Assembly (NCBI GenBank): GCA_021414365.1 | Contig: JAIOOR010000008.1 | Location: forward strand, 1-64,000 | Reading direction: 5' to 3' | Source: Nitrosarchaeum sp. | GTDB lineage: Archaea > Thermoproteota > Nitrososphaeria > Nitrososphaerales > Nitrosopumilaceae | Length of the DNA: 64,000 nucleotides | In this document: positions 8,438-16,779 of the stretch, one piece after another | Layout: every line of letters starts with the position of its first letter | How positions within the stretch are numbered: the stretch's first letter is position 1 | Notes under the pieces: model-generated | What the model was told of the DNA's origin: nothing | Database searches by the model: none | The model's input: the letters and a program-made list of their open reading frames with translations, nothing else | Program-made: the position numbers and the translations under genes

Positions 8438-8538
8438 TAGACTCAGGATGGATTGAAAAATGTGCAAGAAATTACAAAAGACAATCATAGATTTGCATTA
8501 GAAAATGAATAAAAACACATCTCTGAGATGTAATGGCA

Positions 8539-8610
8539 GGGCCGGTGGTTTAGTGGTATAATGCCTCGTTCGCAACGAGGATGTCGGGGGTTCAATTCCC
8601 CCCCGGTCCA
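8539..8610 (+). tRNA. tRNA-Ala (anticodon CGC)
   Basis: 72 nt with a full cloverleaf. The acceptor GGGCCGG pairs with CCGGTCC, giving the G3:U70 pair that marks alanine tRNAs, and the discriminator is A. The anticodon stem CCTCG/CGAGG holds loop TTCGCAA, anticodon CGC. The T arm is GGGGG-TTCAATT-CCCCC. No intron is seen and CCA is not encoded. Confidence 0.95.
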
Positions 8611-8658
8611 TTAATAGTTCCAGAAACTATTATACATAAACAGAGATTACAAATTTCC

Positions 8659-9018
8659 ATGAAGGTTTTTGATGGAAAAAAAGCCGCACAAGAATACATG
8701 TCCAAACACACTCTTGCGTTTTCTACTCCAGAATTAACTCTGATGAGATTTGCATTTTGGTTAGGAGATACGGTTCCAGATCCTCAAAACAAAGACAATA
8801 CACTTCCAAGAATGCTGACATTTATGGTAGAACAAGACTTTGCACCAATTTTAATTGATGATGACAAATACGAGCCATCCGGTGCTGTAAAAAGTTCAAA
8901 TGTTTACGGAAATGCATTTGTAGAAGCTAGTTCTGATGGAAAGTTTTGTTCTGAATGTGGTACAACTTTATCAAAGACAGCAAAATTCTGTCCTGAATGC
9001 GGTACAACACAGGATTAA
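8659..9018 (+). CDS. Small protein with C-terminal zinc ribbon
   Basis: 119 residues when started at the ATG at 8659 (MKVFDGKKAA). A longer frame begins at 8581 inside tRNA-Ala and is not credible. The N-terminal domain (about 1-85) is unknown. The C-terminus has a double-CxxC zinc ribbon, CSECG followed by AKFCPECG. Two neighbouring genes (9023-9544 and 10068-10796) end in the same kind of ribbon. Function is unknown; such ribbons often serve in protein or nucleic acid binding. Confidence 0.8.
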   Translation: MKVFDGKKAAQEYMSKHTLAFSTPELTLMRFAFWLGDTVPDPQNKDNTLPRMLTFMVEQDFAPILIDDDKYEPSGAVKSSNVYGNAFVEASSDGKFCSECGTTLSKTAKFCPECGTTQD

Positions 9019-9022
9019 AATT

Positions 9023-9544
9023 TTATGCTTTAGTGCCACATTTTGTGCAAAACTTTGCATTTGGTCTTAGTGATGCACCACATGATGTACATCCACCAGA
9101 TGCAACTGTTCTTCTTGGCATTAATGCTGGATCAGGTGAGGGTAAAGTTCCAACATCACCAAATGCTTGTTGTGCAGATACAATACCTGGAGGACCACCA
9201 ACAGGATTTTGTGCAGAACCAGATCTTGGCATTCCCATTCCAGCCATCATTCCAGGTTGTCCCATTCCCGGCATTAATCCAGGAGATTGAGTATTGCCAG
9301 AACCTGCACCGCGAGATTTTTTCAGCTCAAAGATAACTTTGATTGCTAAAAATTCCAATGCAGAGTAAGCTACAACATAATCGCCTAGTTTTTGAAAGAA
9401 TTCTTTGTCACTTAGTAGACCCTTTTTGTACATGTTATTGGTATCAAGAAATGATTCATAGTACCCTTGAGAATCATCAAACAAACTTTGCAGTTTGTCA
9501 AATAGCATGTTTAGTGTATCTACTTCACCAAATGACATACCCAT
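9023..9544 (-). CDS. Helical protein with Gly/Pro/Met-rich linker and C-terminal zinc ribbon
   Basis: 173 residues. An N-terminal helical domain (about 1-78) is followed by a low-complexity linker (about 79-140) with PGMGQPGMMAGMGMP. The zinc ribbon CTSCGASLRPNAKFCTKCG forms the C-terminus. The stop lies 4 bases from that of the preceding convergent ribbon protein. The architecture suggests a flexible tether joining a helical domain to a binding ribbon. No function is recognised. Confidence 0.75.
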   Translation of the reverse strand: MGMSFGEVDTLNMLFDKLQSLFDDSQGYYESFLDTNNMYKKGLLSDKEFFQKLGDYVVAYSALEFLAIKVIFELKKSRGAGSGNTQSPGLMPGMGQPGMMAGMGMPRSGSAQNPVGGPPGIVSAQQAFGDVGTLPSPDPALMPRRTVASGGCTSCGASLRPNAKFCTKCGTKA

Positions 9545-9604
9545 GCTTTACTTTTGGAATATTAATTACTTTAGGATCAAAAAATAGAAAAATGTGCTAA
9601 TGGG

Positions 9605-9934
9605 TTATGCTTGTAATGCTCTATCAATCATATTTTTGTATGATTCTTTTGATGCTGCACCAACTTGCTGACTAACTATTTCGCCTTTGTTAAGGAGAAT
9701 CAAGGTTGGAATGCTAAAGACATTGTATTTTGCTGCCAAGTCATTGGCCTCATCTACATTGACTTTGACAAATTTTACTTTGCCTTGATAGTCATTTGCC
9801 AGTTCTTCTACTACTGGACCTACCATTCTACATGGACCACACCACTGGGCCCAAAAGTCAACAAACACTGGCATATCAGAGTGAATTACATTGATTTCCC
9901 AAGACTTTGCATCTGAAATTTCTGTTATTCCCAT
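9605..9934 (-). CDS. trxA: Thioredoxin
   Basis: 109 residues, the standard single-domain length. The active site WCGPC has its redox cysteines at residues 32 and 35, inside the canonical FVDFWAQWCGPCRM. The cis-proline loop SIPT is near residue 77, and the final helix follows QQVGAASK. It is a cytosolic dithiol reductase. It is a single gene, with a divergent promoter region towards the PRC-barrel gene at 10068. Confidence 0.95.
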   Translation of the reverse strand: MGITEISDAKSWEINVIHSDMPVFVDFWAQWCGPCRMVGPVVEELANDYQGKVKFVKVNVDEANDLAAKYNVFSIPTLILLNKGEIVSQQVGAASKESYKNMIDRALQA

Positions 9935-10032
9935 AATGACTATAATTTATGGGACGTACCTAAAAATGTTCACCAGAATTAGCACCATATTTTTTGTTGG
10001 AAAAGAAAAATCAAAAAAAATAGATTTAGTGA

Positions 10033-10044
10033 TATATACTTAAA
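10033..10044 (+). promoter_or_regulatory. TATA box for the PRC-barrel gene
   Basis: TATATACTTAAA is followed about 26 bases later by the ATG at 10068, implying a leaderless transcript. Confidence 0.5.
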
Positions 10045-10067
10045 TGTCGTTTCAATAAAGCGGAGAT

Positions 10068-10796
10068 ATGAGTAGTGAACTTAGACTTAAAAAATTAAGA
10101 GGATCTGGCGGCTATGTAATGGCAACTGTAACTGATCAACAACAAATGAAAGGAAATCTAGGAGGCCCAGATCTATTTTTGGCACCAATTGGTAGACTGG
10201 ATAGCCAGAAAATTACTAAACATTTTTGCAATACATGTGAAAAAGAATTTGAGGGTCCTCCAAAAATTACATATGAAAATCCAAATGAGGAAGTTGCAGA
10301 AAATTTAATTCTTGCAGAAAAAGGCCAGTATGTTTGTAATTCATGTAGTGCAGTAATAGCAGAGTATAGAGAATTTAGAAAACAAAATGAGACAGTTGAA
10401 GTTGGAAGTGCAAAGCCATTAGAGACAAGACAAACTACACAAATCTCACAACCTGAACCTGTACAAGTAAAACCAGAAATCGCACCTGCTACACAACCAG
10501 GTCCAGCTACAGCAGTTAGCTCAATTGAAGGATTAGCAGTGTATGATGAAAATGCAAAAATGATCGGAAAGGCAAAACAAGTTGGAATAGATTCTAATCA
10601 ATCAGTAGTGTTGTTAGTTATAAAAAATGATGGGACCGAGGGCAGTATACCATGGAATAGCATAAGAAAGGTAGGAGAGGTGATTCTTTTAGGAAGCCCA
10701 GTAGTTACAGTTCAACCAGGAAAGTGCGCAAGTTGCGGATTTTCAAATAAAGAAGGCTCCAAGTTCTGTGAAGAATGTGGCAGTAAGCTACAATAA
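10068..10796 (+). CDS. PRC-barrel-like protein with two zinc-binding segments
   Basis: 242 residues. The N-terminal part carries CNTC near residue 56 and CNSC near residue 93, a split zinc site. A Pro/Gln-rich linker follows at about 125-150. A PRC-barrel-like domain comes next at about 152-215 (GLAVYDENAKMIGKAKQVGI ending in SPVV). The C-terminal ribbon is CASCGFSNKEGSKFCEECG. PRC barrels bind RNA or proteins; thaumarchaeal cell-division protein CdvA also has one, but this is not CdvA. A role as an adaptor is an inference. Confidence 0.75.
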   Translation: MSSELRLKKLRGSGGYVMATVTDQQQMKGNLGGPDLFLAPIGRLDSQKITKHFCNTCEKEFEGPPKITYENPNEEVAENLILAEKGQYVCNSCSAVIAEYREFRKQNETVEVGSAKPLETRQTTQISQPEPVQVKPEIAPATQPGPATAVSSIEGLAVYDENAKMIGKAKQVGIDSNQSVVLLVIKNDGTEGSIPWNSIRKVGEVILLGSPVVTVQPGKCASCGFSNKEGSKFCEECGSKLQ

Positions 10797-10834
10797 GTGC
10801 AGATAAATTTAATCAATCAAACTATAGGCGATTA

Positions 10835-11500
10835 ATGAAGTTGAACAAAAAAATCATGTCAAAAGGAATACTCAAAGACATCATAATTGTAGCTATAGGA
10901 GTAGTTGCAATTTGGGTTGGTCTACAAGTTGTATTTGGGACGCAAAATCCATTTTATGTAGTAGCCAGTGGAAGTATGATTCCAGTTTTACAAGTATATG
11001 ATGTGTTAATTGTTCAAGGACATGAGCCATTTGAAGACATTAAAGTTGGTGATATCATTGTCTTTAATCGTCCATCAGGACATGACAGAGTAATTGTACA
11101 TAGAGTTGCAGCAATTATTGATGATGACCCTAAAACAATCAGAACAAAAGGAGATGCAAATCCAGCATCAATTCCAGGAACTGATTATCCAATTACCAAA
11201 GAAGAGTATATCGGTAAAGTTGCCTATACAATTCCACAAATAGGCTATGTCACACAAATATTGAAACCTCCGATGAATTATATCATAATTGTAATTGTCA
11301 TAGGAGTCATGGTTGTAAAGCAAATGTCTAAAAAGAAAAATGAAAAAGAATTGAGTTTGAAGTCATTTAATCAAAACGATTCCAAGGTAGAGTTATCTGC
11401 AGATATTCCAGAATTAGACAAACTAGAAAAAGATAATGAATATTCTAAACACGAAGAAAGTAAACTTCCTGAAGCAGACGAATCAAAAGATCAAAAATAA
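10835..11500 (+). CDS. Signal peptidase I, archaeal type
   Basis: 221 residues. One N-terminal membrane helix (about 13-33) precedes the catalytic Ser47 in VVASGSMIP. The DRVIVHRV motif gives His89 instead of the bacterial Lys, as in the archaeal/ER branch of family S26. A second hydrophobic helix (about 149-165) is followed by a long charged tail rich in Lys and Glu. It removes signal peptides from exported proteins at the outer face of the membrane. The gene follows the PRC-barrel gene by 38 bases on the same strand. Confidence 0.9.
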   Translation: MKLNKKIMSKGILKDIIIVAIGVVAIWVGLQVVFGTQNPFYVVASGSMIPVLQVYDVLIVQGHEPFEDIKVGDIIVFNRPSGHDRVIVHRVAAIIDDDPKTIRTKGDANPASIPGTDYPITKEEYIGKVAYTIPQIGYVTQILKPPMNYIIIVIVIGVMVVKQMSKKKNEKELSLKSFNQNDSKVELSADIPELDKLEKDNEYSKHEESKLPEADESKDQK

Positions 11501-11510
11501 TTTTCTTGAA

Positions 11511-13043
11511 TTACAAAACTGAATCTTTGGTCTTAAAGACACGATTGAAATAATCAGATTGTTCATTTGGTTTTTCAATGTCATTTGTAATTCCTGCAAG
11601 GTTTTTTGCAAGATTCTTTTTGTATCCAATTTGCATCTGTCTCTGGATTTGTATTCTCTGTGCTTGCGGCGAACCAGCTCCATGCATTGATTCAGTAAGA
11701 TAACCAACAGCATTTCTTCCTAGTGTCATGTTTTCAATTAGTCGTAGTACTCTCATTCTGTTTTCAACATCAACACCCTTTCTACCTTTAAGATATTTTT
11801 TAAGTAATGGTCCTGCTACTGGATGTCTAAAGTCTTTCTCAGACGGTAGTGTCACCACCAACCCACCTGCAATGTCCTGTGCTAGTCTACTAATTTCATA
11901 TGGGAATCTAGTTACATTGTGTTTGCAAACTTGGGCAAGCATGTCATCATTAAGATATACACCGGATTTCATTTTGTGTCCTTGGTGCGATGATGCAATT
12001 CCTGCAGCAAAAATTGTCTCATTAAGATGAGTCATCTCAATGAGTTTGTCTTTAATGTGAGATACATTTGGTATTCCGTTATAGTCAGCTATGGTGGCTG
12101 CCGCACCAATCAATACATCGCCTAATCCAGTTTTACAAACATAACTACGTCTATGATAACAAGTGAAGCGCTCAACTAGCATTGCTGCAAATTCGTATTC
12201 ACCATGCATGAACACTTTATCCCATGGAATGAATACTCTATCTAAAATCATCAGAGCTTCTTGTCCTCCATATTTTGCATTACCATCATCAATGGTTCCT
12301 TCCTCCATGCTTCTAGTGTCACATGATTGTCTTCCGTAGATGTAAGTCACACCTTTAGCATCTGCTGGAATTGCACCAACAATAGCCCAGTCTTTGTCGT
12401 TTTCTGTTAATCGTATTGTAGGCATTAGAATAATCCAATGTGAGTTGATACAGCCAGTTTGATGTGCTTTAGCTCCTGAAACATAGACTCCTTTATCGTC
12501 TTTGGCAACTACTCTAGTAAACAAATCAGGATCCTCTTGCTCTGCTGGTCCCTTACTTCTGTCTCCCTTTGGATCAGTCATGGCACCGCCAATGACAAGA
12601 TTTTCTTTTTGAACCATCTTTACAAATTCTAAAAATCGTTTATGATAATTGGTTTTATGTTTCTCATCAATTTCAAATGTAGTAGAATGCAAAGAATTCA
12701 GTGCATCCATTCCAACACATCTCTGGAAACATGTTCCAGTGTTTTGTCCTAGTTTTCTCTGCATTTTATTTTGTAAAACTAGGTCTTGTGCACTTTCTGC
12801 AATATGTAAAAATCTGTTAACTCTTAATCCAGTAATTGATGAATTGGCAGAAGCAAGTTCCTCTTCTCGTACAGCCAAGTCATATGTCTCAGCTACTGCA
12901 TTAATTGATGGTCTAATCATTGGGTGATCTACTGGTTCTTTTACTAGTTCACCAAAAAGGTAAATTTTGAGATCTCTTCCTCTCAGGCTTTGAATATAAT
13001 CTTCGCCTGTTCTTATGGTCTTAAACTTCTCAACGTTTGCCAC
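11511..13043 (-). CDS. abfD: 4-hydroxybutyryl-CoA dehydratase
   Basis: 510 residues, full length for the 4-hydroxyphenylacetate hydroxylase-fold dehydratase. The [4Fe-4S] ligands are visible as the C-x3-C pair GTCFQRC (Cys105, Cys109) and a His plus Cys in YHRRSYVCK. Flavin-contact segments such as KGPAEQEDPDLF and SGAKAHQTGCINSHW are present. It converts 4-hydroxybutyryl-CoA to crotonyl-CoA in the 3-hydroxypropionate/4-hydroxybutyrate CO2-fixation cycle. The start is GTG, set by a TATA box 26 bases upstream. The neighbouring upstream gene probably makes its substrate. Confidence 0.95.
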   Translation of the reverse strand: MANVEKFKTIRTGEDYIQSLRGRDLKIYLFGELVKEPVDHPMIRPSINAVAETYDLAVREEELASANSSITGLRVNRFLHIAESAQDLVLQNKMQRKLGQNTGTCFQRCVGMDALNSLHSTTFEIDEKHKTNYHKRFLEFVKMVQKENLVIGGAMTDPKGDRSKGPAEQEDPDLFTRVVAKDDKGVYVSGAKAHQTGCINSHWIILMPTIRLTENDKDWAIVGAIPADAKGVTYIYGRQSCDTRSMEEGTIDDGNAKYGGQEALMILDRVFIPWDKVFMHGEYEFAAMLVERFTCYHRRSYVCKTGLGDVLIGAAATIADYNGIPNVSHIKDKLIEMTHLNETIFAAGIASSHQGHKMKSGVYLNDDMLAQVCKHNVTRFPYEISRLAQDIAGGLVVTLPSEKDFRHPVAGPLLKKYLKGRKGVDVENRMRVLRLIENMTLGRNAVGYLTESMHGAGSPQAQRIQIQRQMQIGYKKNLAKNLAGITNDIEKPNEQSDYFNRVFKTKDSVL

Positions 13044-13064
13044 ATTGAGATTTATTTTAGGTTG

Positions 13065-13072
13065 TATAAATA
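13065..13072 (-). promoter_or_regulatory. TATA box for 4-hydroxybutyryl-CoA dehydratase
   Basis: TATTTATA on the minus strand is centred 26 bases before the GTG at 13043, so the mRNA should start on the start codon. It gives the dehydratase its own promoter within the 70-bp gap after the acyl-CoA synthetase gene. Confidence 0.55.
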
Positions 13073-13113
13073 TTCTAAAACAGTATAAGTGAAAATTTAC
13101 GAGTAAATTACGA

Positions 13114-15210
13114 TCAGAGTCCGATTCTTACATCAAGAATCTTGCAGCCCTTGCCTTTCTCCATTACCAATACAGGGTTCATGTCAAGTTCTTTGATTTC
13201 TGTAAAGTCAGTAACTAGTTGCGATAATCTCTGAATGCATTCAGATAGTTTTGAGACATCAGATGGTTTTTCACCTCGTACTCCTTGCAGTATTTTTTGT
13301 GTTTTGATAGATGTAATCATGTCGTCTGCTTCTTTGTCAGTGACTGGTGCAAGTTTGAAGGTGACATCTTTGAGAACTTCAACGTAGATTCCGCCCATTC
13401 CAAGCATGATGACAGGACCAAATCCAGGCTCTAATTTGGAACCTATAATCAACTCTTTACCACCTTTAATCATTTCAACAATTAAAACTCCCTTTATCTC
13501 GGCATTTTTGTTGTATTTTTTGGCATTTGCAATTATTATTTTGAATGCCTCTTTGATTTCTGAATCATTTGTTAAATTTACTTTGACACCACCAGCATCT
13601 GACTTGTGAATAATTTGCGGTGATGCAATCTTCATTACTACAGGATAACCTATTTGCTTTGCAATCTTTATTGCGTCTGCTTCTGTTTTTGCAAGTGCAC
13701 TTTTTGGCAATGGTAATCCATATGCCTTGAGAACTTCTTGTCCTTCTTCTTCTAAAAGATTTGGTCGTTTTTCTTTTTTGACTTTATCAAAGATTTTCTT
13801 GGCTTTTAGTTTGTCAACTTTGAATTTGGGAATTTTTCCTTCAGGTGATTTGGTCCAATTTGAAAACTTGAGCATGGCAGCAAGTGCTCTAATTGATCCT
13901 TCTGCATATGTATAATATGGAACATCACCTGCAGCTAGAATTTCTCTATTTGTAATTCCTTCATCTAATCCCATCAAGCTTGCAAGCATTGTCTTTTTGT
14001 ATTTTTTTGACATTGCAACAATTACGTCTGCTAATTTATCATAGTTCAAAGTTCCAGATGGAGTACACATTGAGATCACAGAGCCCACATTAGGATGTGC
14101 CAAGACACGATCCAAAACATTACTGAATCTATTAAAATCAGCATCGCCTACAATGTCTACTGGATTGCGTGAGCTACCCCAAGGAGGTATTACAGCATCA
14201 ATTTTTTTACGAATGGTATCAATGTTTGCCATTTTAATTCCAAGTTTGGAGCATGCGTCAGTAGATATGATTGCAGGTCCGCCAGCATTAGACACAATTA
14301 CAAGATCTCCGCCGGAAGGAAGTGGTTGCTTTGAAAACGCAACTGCATAATCAAAGAGTTCTTCCATTGTATCAACACGAATTGCGCCTGATTGTTTTAG
14401 CAAGGCATCATAGATTTCATCAGAGCCCATCAAAGCACCAGTATGAGACATTGCAGCCTTGGCGCCTTCAGGACTACGACCAGACTTTAGAACAAGAACT
14501 GGTTTTTTGAGTTTTTTAGTAATATTTTTACAAACTTTGAGAAATTCCTGACCATCACCCATATCCTCAAGATACATCACAATTACTTTGGTTTGATTGT
14601 GATTAGCTAACATTTTTAGAATATCAACTTCGCTCATTGCAGCTTTGTTTCCCATACTGATTACTGCAGAGAATCCAATTCCTTGTGCACTAGCATCTTC
14701 AACTAGTGCTGCACATATTGCACCACTTTGAGATACTAGTGCGATTTTGCCAGACTTGGGAGTGACTTTAAGAAAAGTAGAATTCATCATTGTCTTTGGA
14801 TCAAGATTCATTACTCCAAGACAATTTGGACCAATGATTTGTATTTTGTATTTTTTAGCAATGTCTTTTAGCTTCTGTTCTCTTTTTGCTCCTTCTTCAT
14901 CTACTTCTTTGAATCCGGCAGTGATGATAATGACTCCTTTGACTTTTTTCTTGCCACATTCCTCTAAAACATCTGCAACCAAAAGATTGTTAATTACAAT
15001 TACTGCAAGATCAACAGGTTTTGGAATATCCAAGACACTCTTGTAAGCTGTTTTGTAAAATACAGTGGGTCTTGTAGGACTGACAGGAAAAACAGTACCT
15101 TTGAAGCCATTCATAATATTTGATGTAATGGTTGCTCCAACGCTACCTCGTTTGTCAGATGCACCGATAATTGCTATAGATTTTGGTGAGAGAAAAACAG
15201 ATTCGACCAC
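13114..15210 (-). CDS. ADP-forming acyl-CoA synthetase, probably 4-hydroxybutyryl-CoA synthetase
   Basis: 698 residues, the fused alpha-beta form of NDP-forming acyl-CoA synthetases. It comprises a CoA-binding Rossmann domain (SIAIIGASDKRGSVG near residue 11), succinyl-CoA-ligase-like domains with the SHTGAL loop, and an ATP-grasp domain (GGVKVNL, then ELIIGSKLEPGFGP). In Thaumarchaeota such enzymes replace the AMP-forming ligases and make the carbon-fixation cycle cheaper in ATP. Adjacency to 4-hydroxybutyryl-CoA dehydratase argues that the substrate is 4-hydroxybutyrate, as known for the matching gene pair of Nitrosopumilus maritimus. The GTG start is set by a TATA box. Confidence 0.9.
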   Translation of the reverse strand: MVESVFLSPKSIAIIGASDKRGSVGATITSNIMNGFKGTVFPVSPTRPTVFYKTAYKSVLDIPKPVDLAVIVINNLLVADVLEECGKKKVKGVIIITAGFKEVDEEGAKREQKLKDIAKKYKIQIIGPNCLGVMNLDPKTMMNSTFLKVTPKSGKIALVSQSGAICAALVEDASAQGIGFSAVISMGNKAAMSEVDILKMLANHNQTKVIVMYLEDMGDGQEFLKVCKNITKKLKKPVLVLKSGRSPEGAKAAMSHTGALMGSDEIYDALLKQSGAIRVDTMEELFDYAVAFSKQPLPSGGDLVIVSNAGGPAIISTDACSKLGIKMANIDTIRKKIDAVIPPWGSSRNPVDIVGDADFNRFSNVLDRVLAHPNVGSVISMCTPSGTLNYDKLADVIVAMSKKYKKTMLASLMGLDEGITNREILAAGDVPYYTYAEGSIRALAAMLKFSNWTKSPEGKIPKFKVDKLKAKKIFDKVKKEKRPNLLEEEGQEVLKAYGLPLPKSALAKTEADAIKIAKQIGYPVVMKIASPQIIHKSDAGGVKVNLTNDSEIKEAFKIIIANAKKYNKNAEIKGVLIVEMIKGGKELIIGSKLEPGFGPVIMLGMGGIYVEVLKDVTFKLAPVTDKEADDMITSIKTQKILQGVRGEKPSDVSKLSECIQRLSQLVTDFTEIKELDMNPVLVMEKGKGCKILDVRIGL

Positions 15211-15232
15211 GTTAATTTGGACTAAGGATTTT

Positions 15233-15240
15233 GTATAATA
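15233..15240 (-). promoter_or_regulatory. TATA box for the ADP-forming acyl-CoA synthetase
   Basis: TATTATAC on the minus strand is centred about 26 bases before the GTG at 15210, predicting a leaderless transcript. Confidence 0.5.
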
Positions 15241-15273
15241 AAGTTATTCATGGAAATTTCTGATCTCTGTTTT

Positions 15274-15624
15274 TTAGCTTCCTAACATCTTTCCTGCCAA
15301 ATTTTCTTTTCGCGGAACCCACAATAGAGTAATTTTAGAAAATTTTCCAAACAGAGACCAAGCCTCACGTGCAAGTTCGCGTAGTTTTTCGTTGTTTATT
15401 GCAAATTCGTGATTTAGCTGAGAGATTGTATTTTTTGAATCGCTAAAAATTGTAATCTCTTCATAGTCCAAGTTTTTCAGTACTGCAATAATTGCCATGT
15501 ATTCGGCCTGATTGTTTGTTATTTCTGGTTTTTTTTCATAAAAAGATTCGCCTGTCTCTTTTACAAAATAGCCAAACCCGCCATTAGGACCGCCAGATCC
15601 ATCCACATACACGTTAATTCCCAT
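15274..15624 (-). CDS. RNase HI-like protein lacking the last acidic catalytic residue
   Basis: 116 residues, a minimal RNase HI fold. YVDGSG supplies the first Asp, TNNQAEY the Glu and IFSDSKN the second Asp. The final motif, normally N-x-x-A-D, reads KENLAGKMLG, with Gly where Asp is expected. RNase HI removes RNA from RNA/DNA hybrids; three of four metal ligands remain, so activity may be weakened or altered. The gene overlaps the upstream membrane-protein gene by 11 bases and is probably co-transcribed with it. Confidence 0.8.
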   Translation of the reverse strand: MGINVYVDGSGGPNGGFGYFVKETGESFYEKKPEITNNQAEYMAIIAVLKNLDYEEITIFSDSKNTISQLNHEFAINNEKLRELAREAWSLFGKFSKITLLWVPRKENLAGKMLGS

Positions 15625-16048
15625 CTTTATACAACCTCGTCATTTTTACACTCAGATTAACTACTATCAAGTAAATTATTGTAGATATAATTTGCGATGA
15701 AATAGAAGCAACATATGCATCATAGTTTATGTTTAGAAAATAATATTGCAAGAGCCATCTTATTATTGTATAAACGACTTCAGCTATACCAAGTGACGTT
15801 ATAATTTTAATTAGATCGTGTTTTAGTTTTGATTTATCAGATTCAAGCAAATATTTTTTTCGATTATCCAAATAATACAAGCCACCAAATGTAGAAAAAT
15901 AAACTACATAATCAACAAGTAACGTATAAGTGGTATTAAGATAGTCTGCTTGCTCAGATAATAAATGAGCAACAACTGCAGATATTACAATTGATGCCCC
16001 AAAAGCAACAAGAATATTTTTGTTTAACATAAAATATTTTTGTAACAT
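15614..16048 (-). CDS. Hypothetical four-helix membrane protein
   Basis: 144 residues with four predicted membrane helices (about 8-30, 40-58, 75-100, 112-132) and a charged loop, DNRKKYLLESDKSKLKHD, between helices 2 and 3. No family is recognised. It overlaps the RNase HI-like gene by 11 bases, so the two are likely translated from one mRNA. Its role is unknown. Confidence 0.6.
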   Translation of the reverse strand: MLQKYFMLNKNILVAFGASIVISAVVAHLLSEQADYLNTTYTLLVDYVVYFSTFGGLYYLDNRKKYLLESDKSKLKHDLIKIITSLGIAEVVYTIIRWLLQYYFLNINYDAYVASISSQIISTIIYLIVVNLSVKMTRLYKDGN

Positions 16049-16077
16049 AAAATTAGTAATTAATAACTACAATTAAA

Positions 16078-16362
16078 CTAGTCCAAAGTAATCTTTAGAA
16101 ATATCAACAATCCTGCAAGTTCTGCAATGCCTACTCCTAACATGTATGGAAATATTTCATATGAAAAAATTTGATCCATTGAAAAATATGCAAATGCCCC
16201 AATAACATTATGAAGAAACAACATGCCTGCAACAACAATCATGCCTAATGGAAGCTGCGCTCTTGTCTTTGCATACATTTTTCCAAAAATGCAAATCAAG
16301 ACCCCAAGTACTATCATATTGATAATTGAAACAACAGACAACACTAGAGAGTTAGATTCCAT
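16078..16362 (-). CDS. Hypothetical three-helix membrane protein
   Basis: 94 residues with three hydrophobic segments (about 5-25, 36-58, 68-92) and a short Lys/Arg-rich turn, KMYAKTRAQLP. It is encoded 25 bases downstream of the winged-helix regulator gene on the same strand. A small integral membrane partner beside an ArsR-like regulator is common in archaea, but no function can be assigned. Confidence 0.6.
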   Translation of the reverse strand: MESNSLVLSVVSIINMIVLGVLICIFGKMYAKTRAQLPLGMIVVAGMLFLHNVIGAFAYFSMDQIFSYEIFPYMLGVGIAELAGLLIFLKITLD

Positions 16363-16387
16363 TTAGAGAGAAGCATCTCCTGATCTT

Positions 16388-16717
16388 TTATTTACTTTTA
16401 TCCAGTTTTCCTTCAATTTCTTCTAGTGACTCCATATTTGCTTCTAAAAATGCAGATATAAAATACATAATGCTGTATTTTTCTCCAACTTTTGTGACCA
16501 TATTGTTTTTTTCAAGAACTTTAATGTGATGCTGAATAGCCTTGTAATCAAGACCCATTTCCTTGGCTAGTTGATTTGTGTTAAGCGGTGTTTTTTTCAG
16601 TATTGATATGATTCGTAGACGGTTTAGTCCTCCTCGCGAGCCTGCAAAAACAAACCAGAGAAGTCTTTTGGAATCTGGATCATTTGCCATAAGCCATAAA
16701 ATTCTTGTATTTCTCAA
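16388..16717 (-). CDS. Winged-helix transcriptional regulator (ArsR-like)
   Basis: 109 residues. A winged helix-turn-helix spans about residues 30-90, with recognition helix AKEMGLDYKAIQHHIKVLEK and wing NNMVTKVGEKYSIMY. The N-terminus GGLNRLRIISILKK is typical of archaeal ArsR-type domains. A short coiled C-terminus follows for dimerisation. No metal-binding Cys cluster is present, so the signal is unknown. It probably controls itself and the downstream membrane protein gene. Confidence 0.8.
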   Translation of the reverse strand: MRNTRILWLMANDPDSKRLLWFVFAGSRGGLNRLRIISILKKTPLNTNQLAKEMGLDYKAIQHHIKVLEKNNMVTKVGEKYSIMYFISAFLEANMESLEEIEGKLDKSK

Positions 16718-16779
16718 TTAAAAGACATTACGGGATTAGAAAGTATAAAAAACATAATCAAGCAATTCATGTGAACTAG

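Noticed and set aside
8581-8658. N-terminal extension of the zinc-ribbon protein from an ATG at 8581
   Set aside because: The extension lies inside and just after tRNA-Ala; the ATG at 8659 gives a normal protein.
9043-9336. Plus-strand frames of about 97 residues opposite the zinc-ribbon protein
   Set aside because: They are antisense shadows of the Gly/Pro/Met-rich linker.
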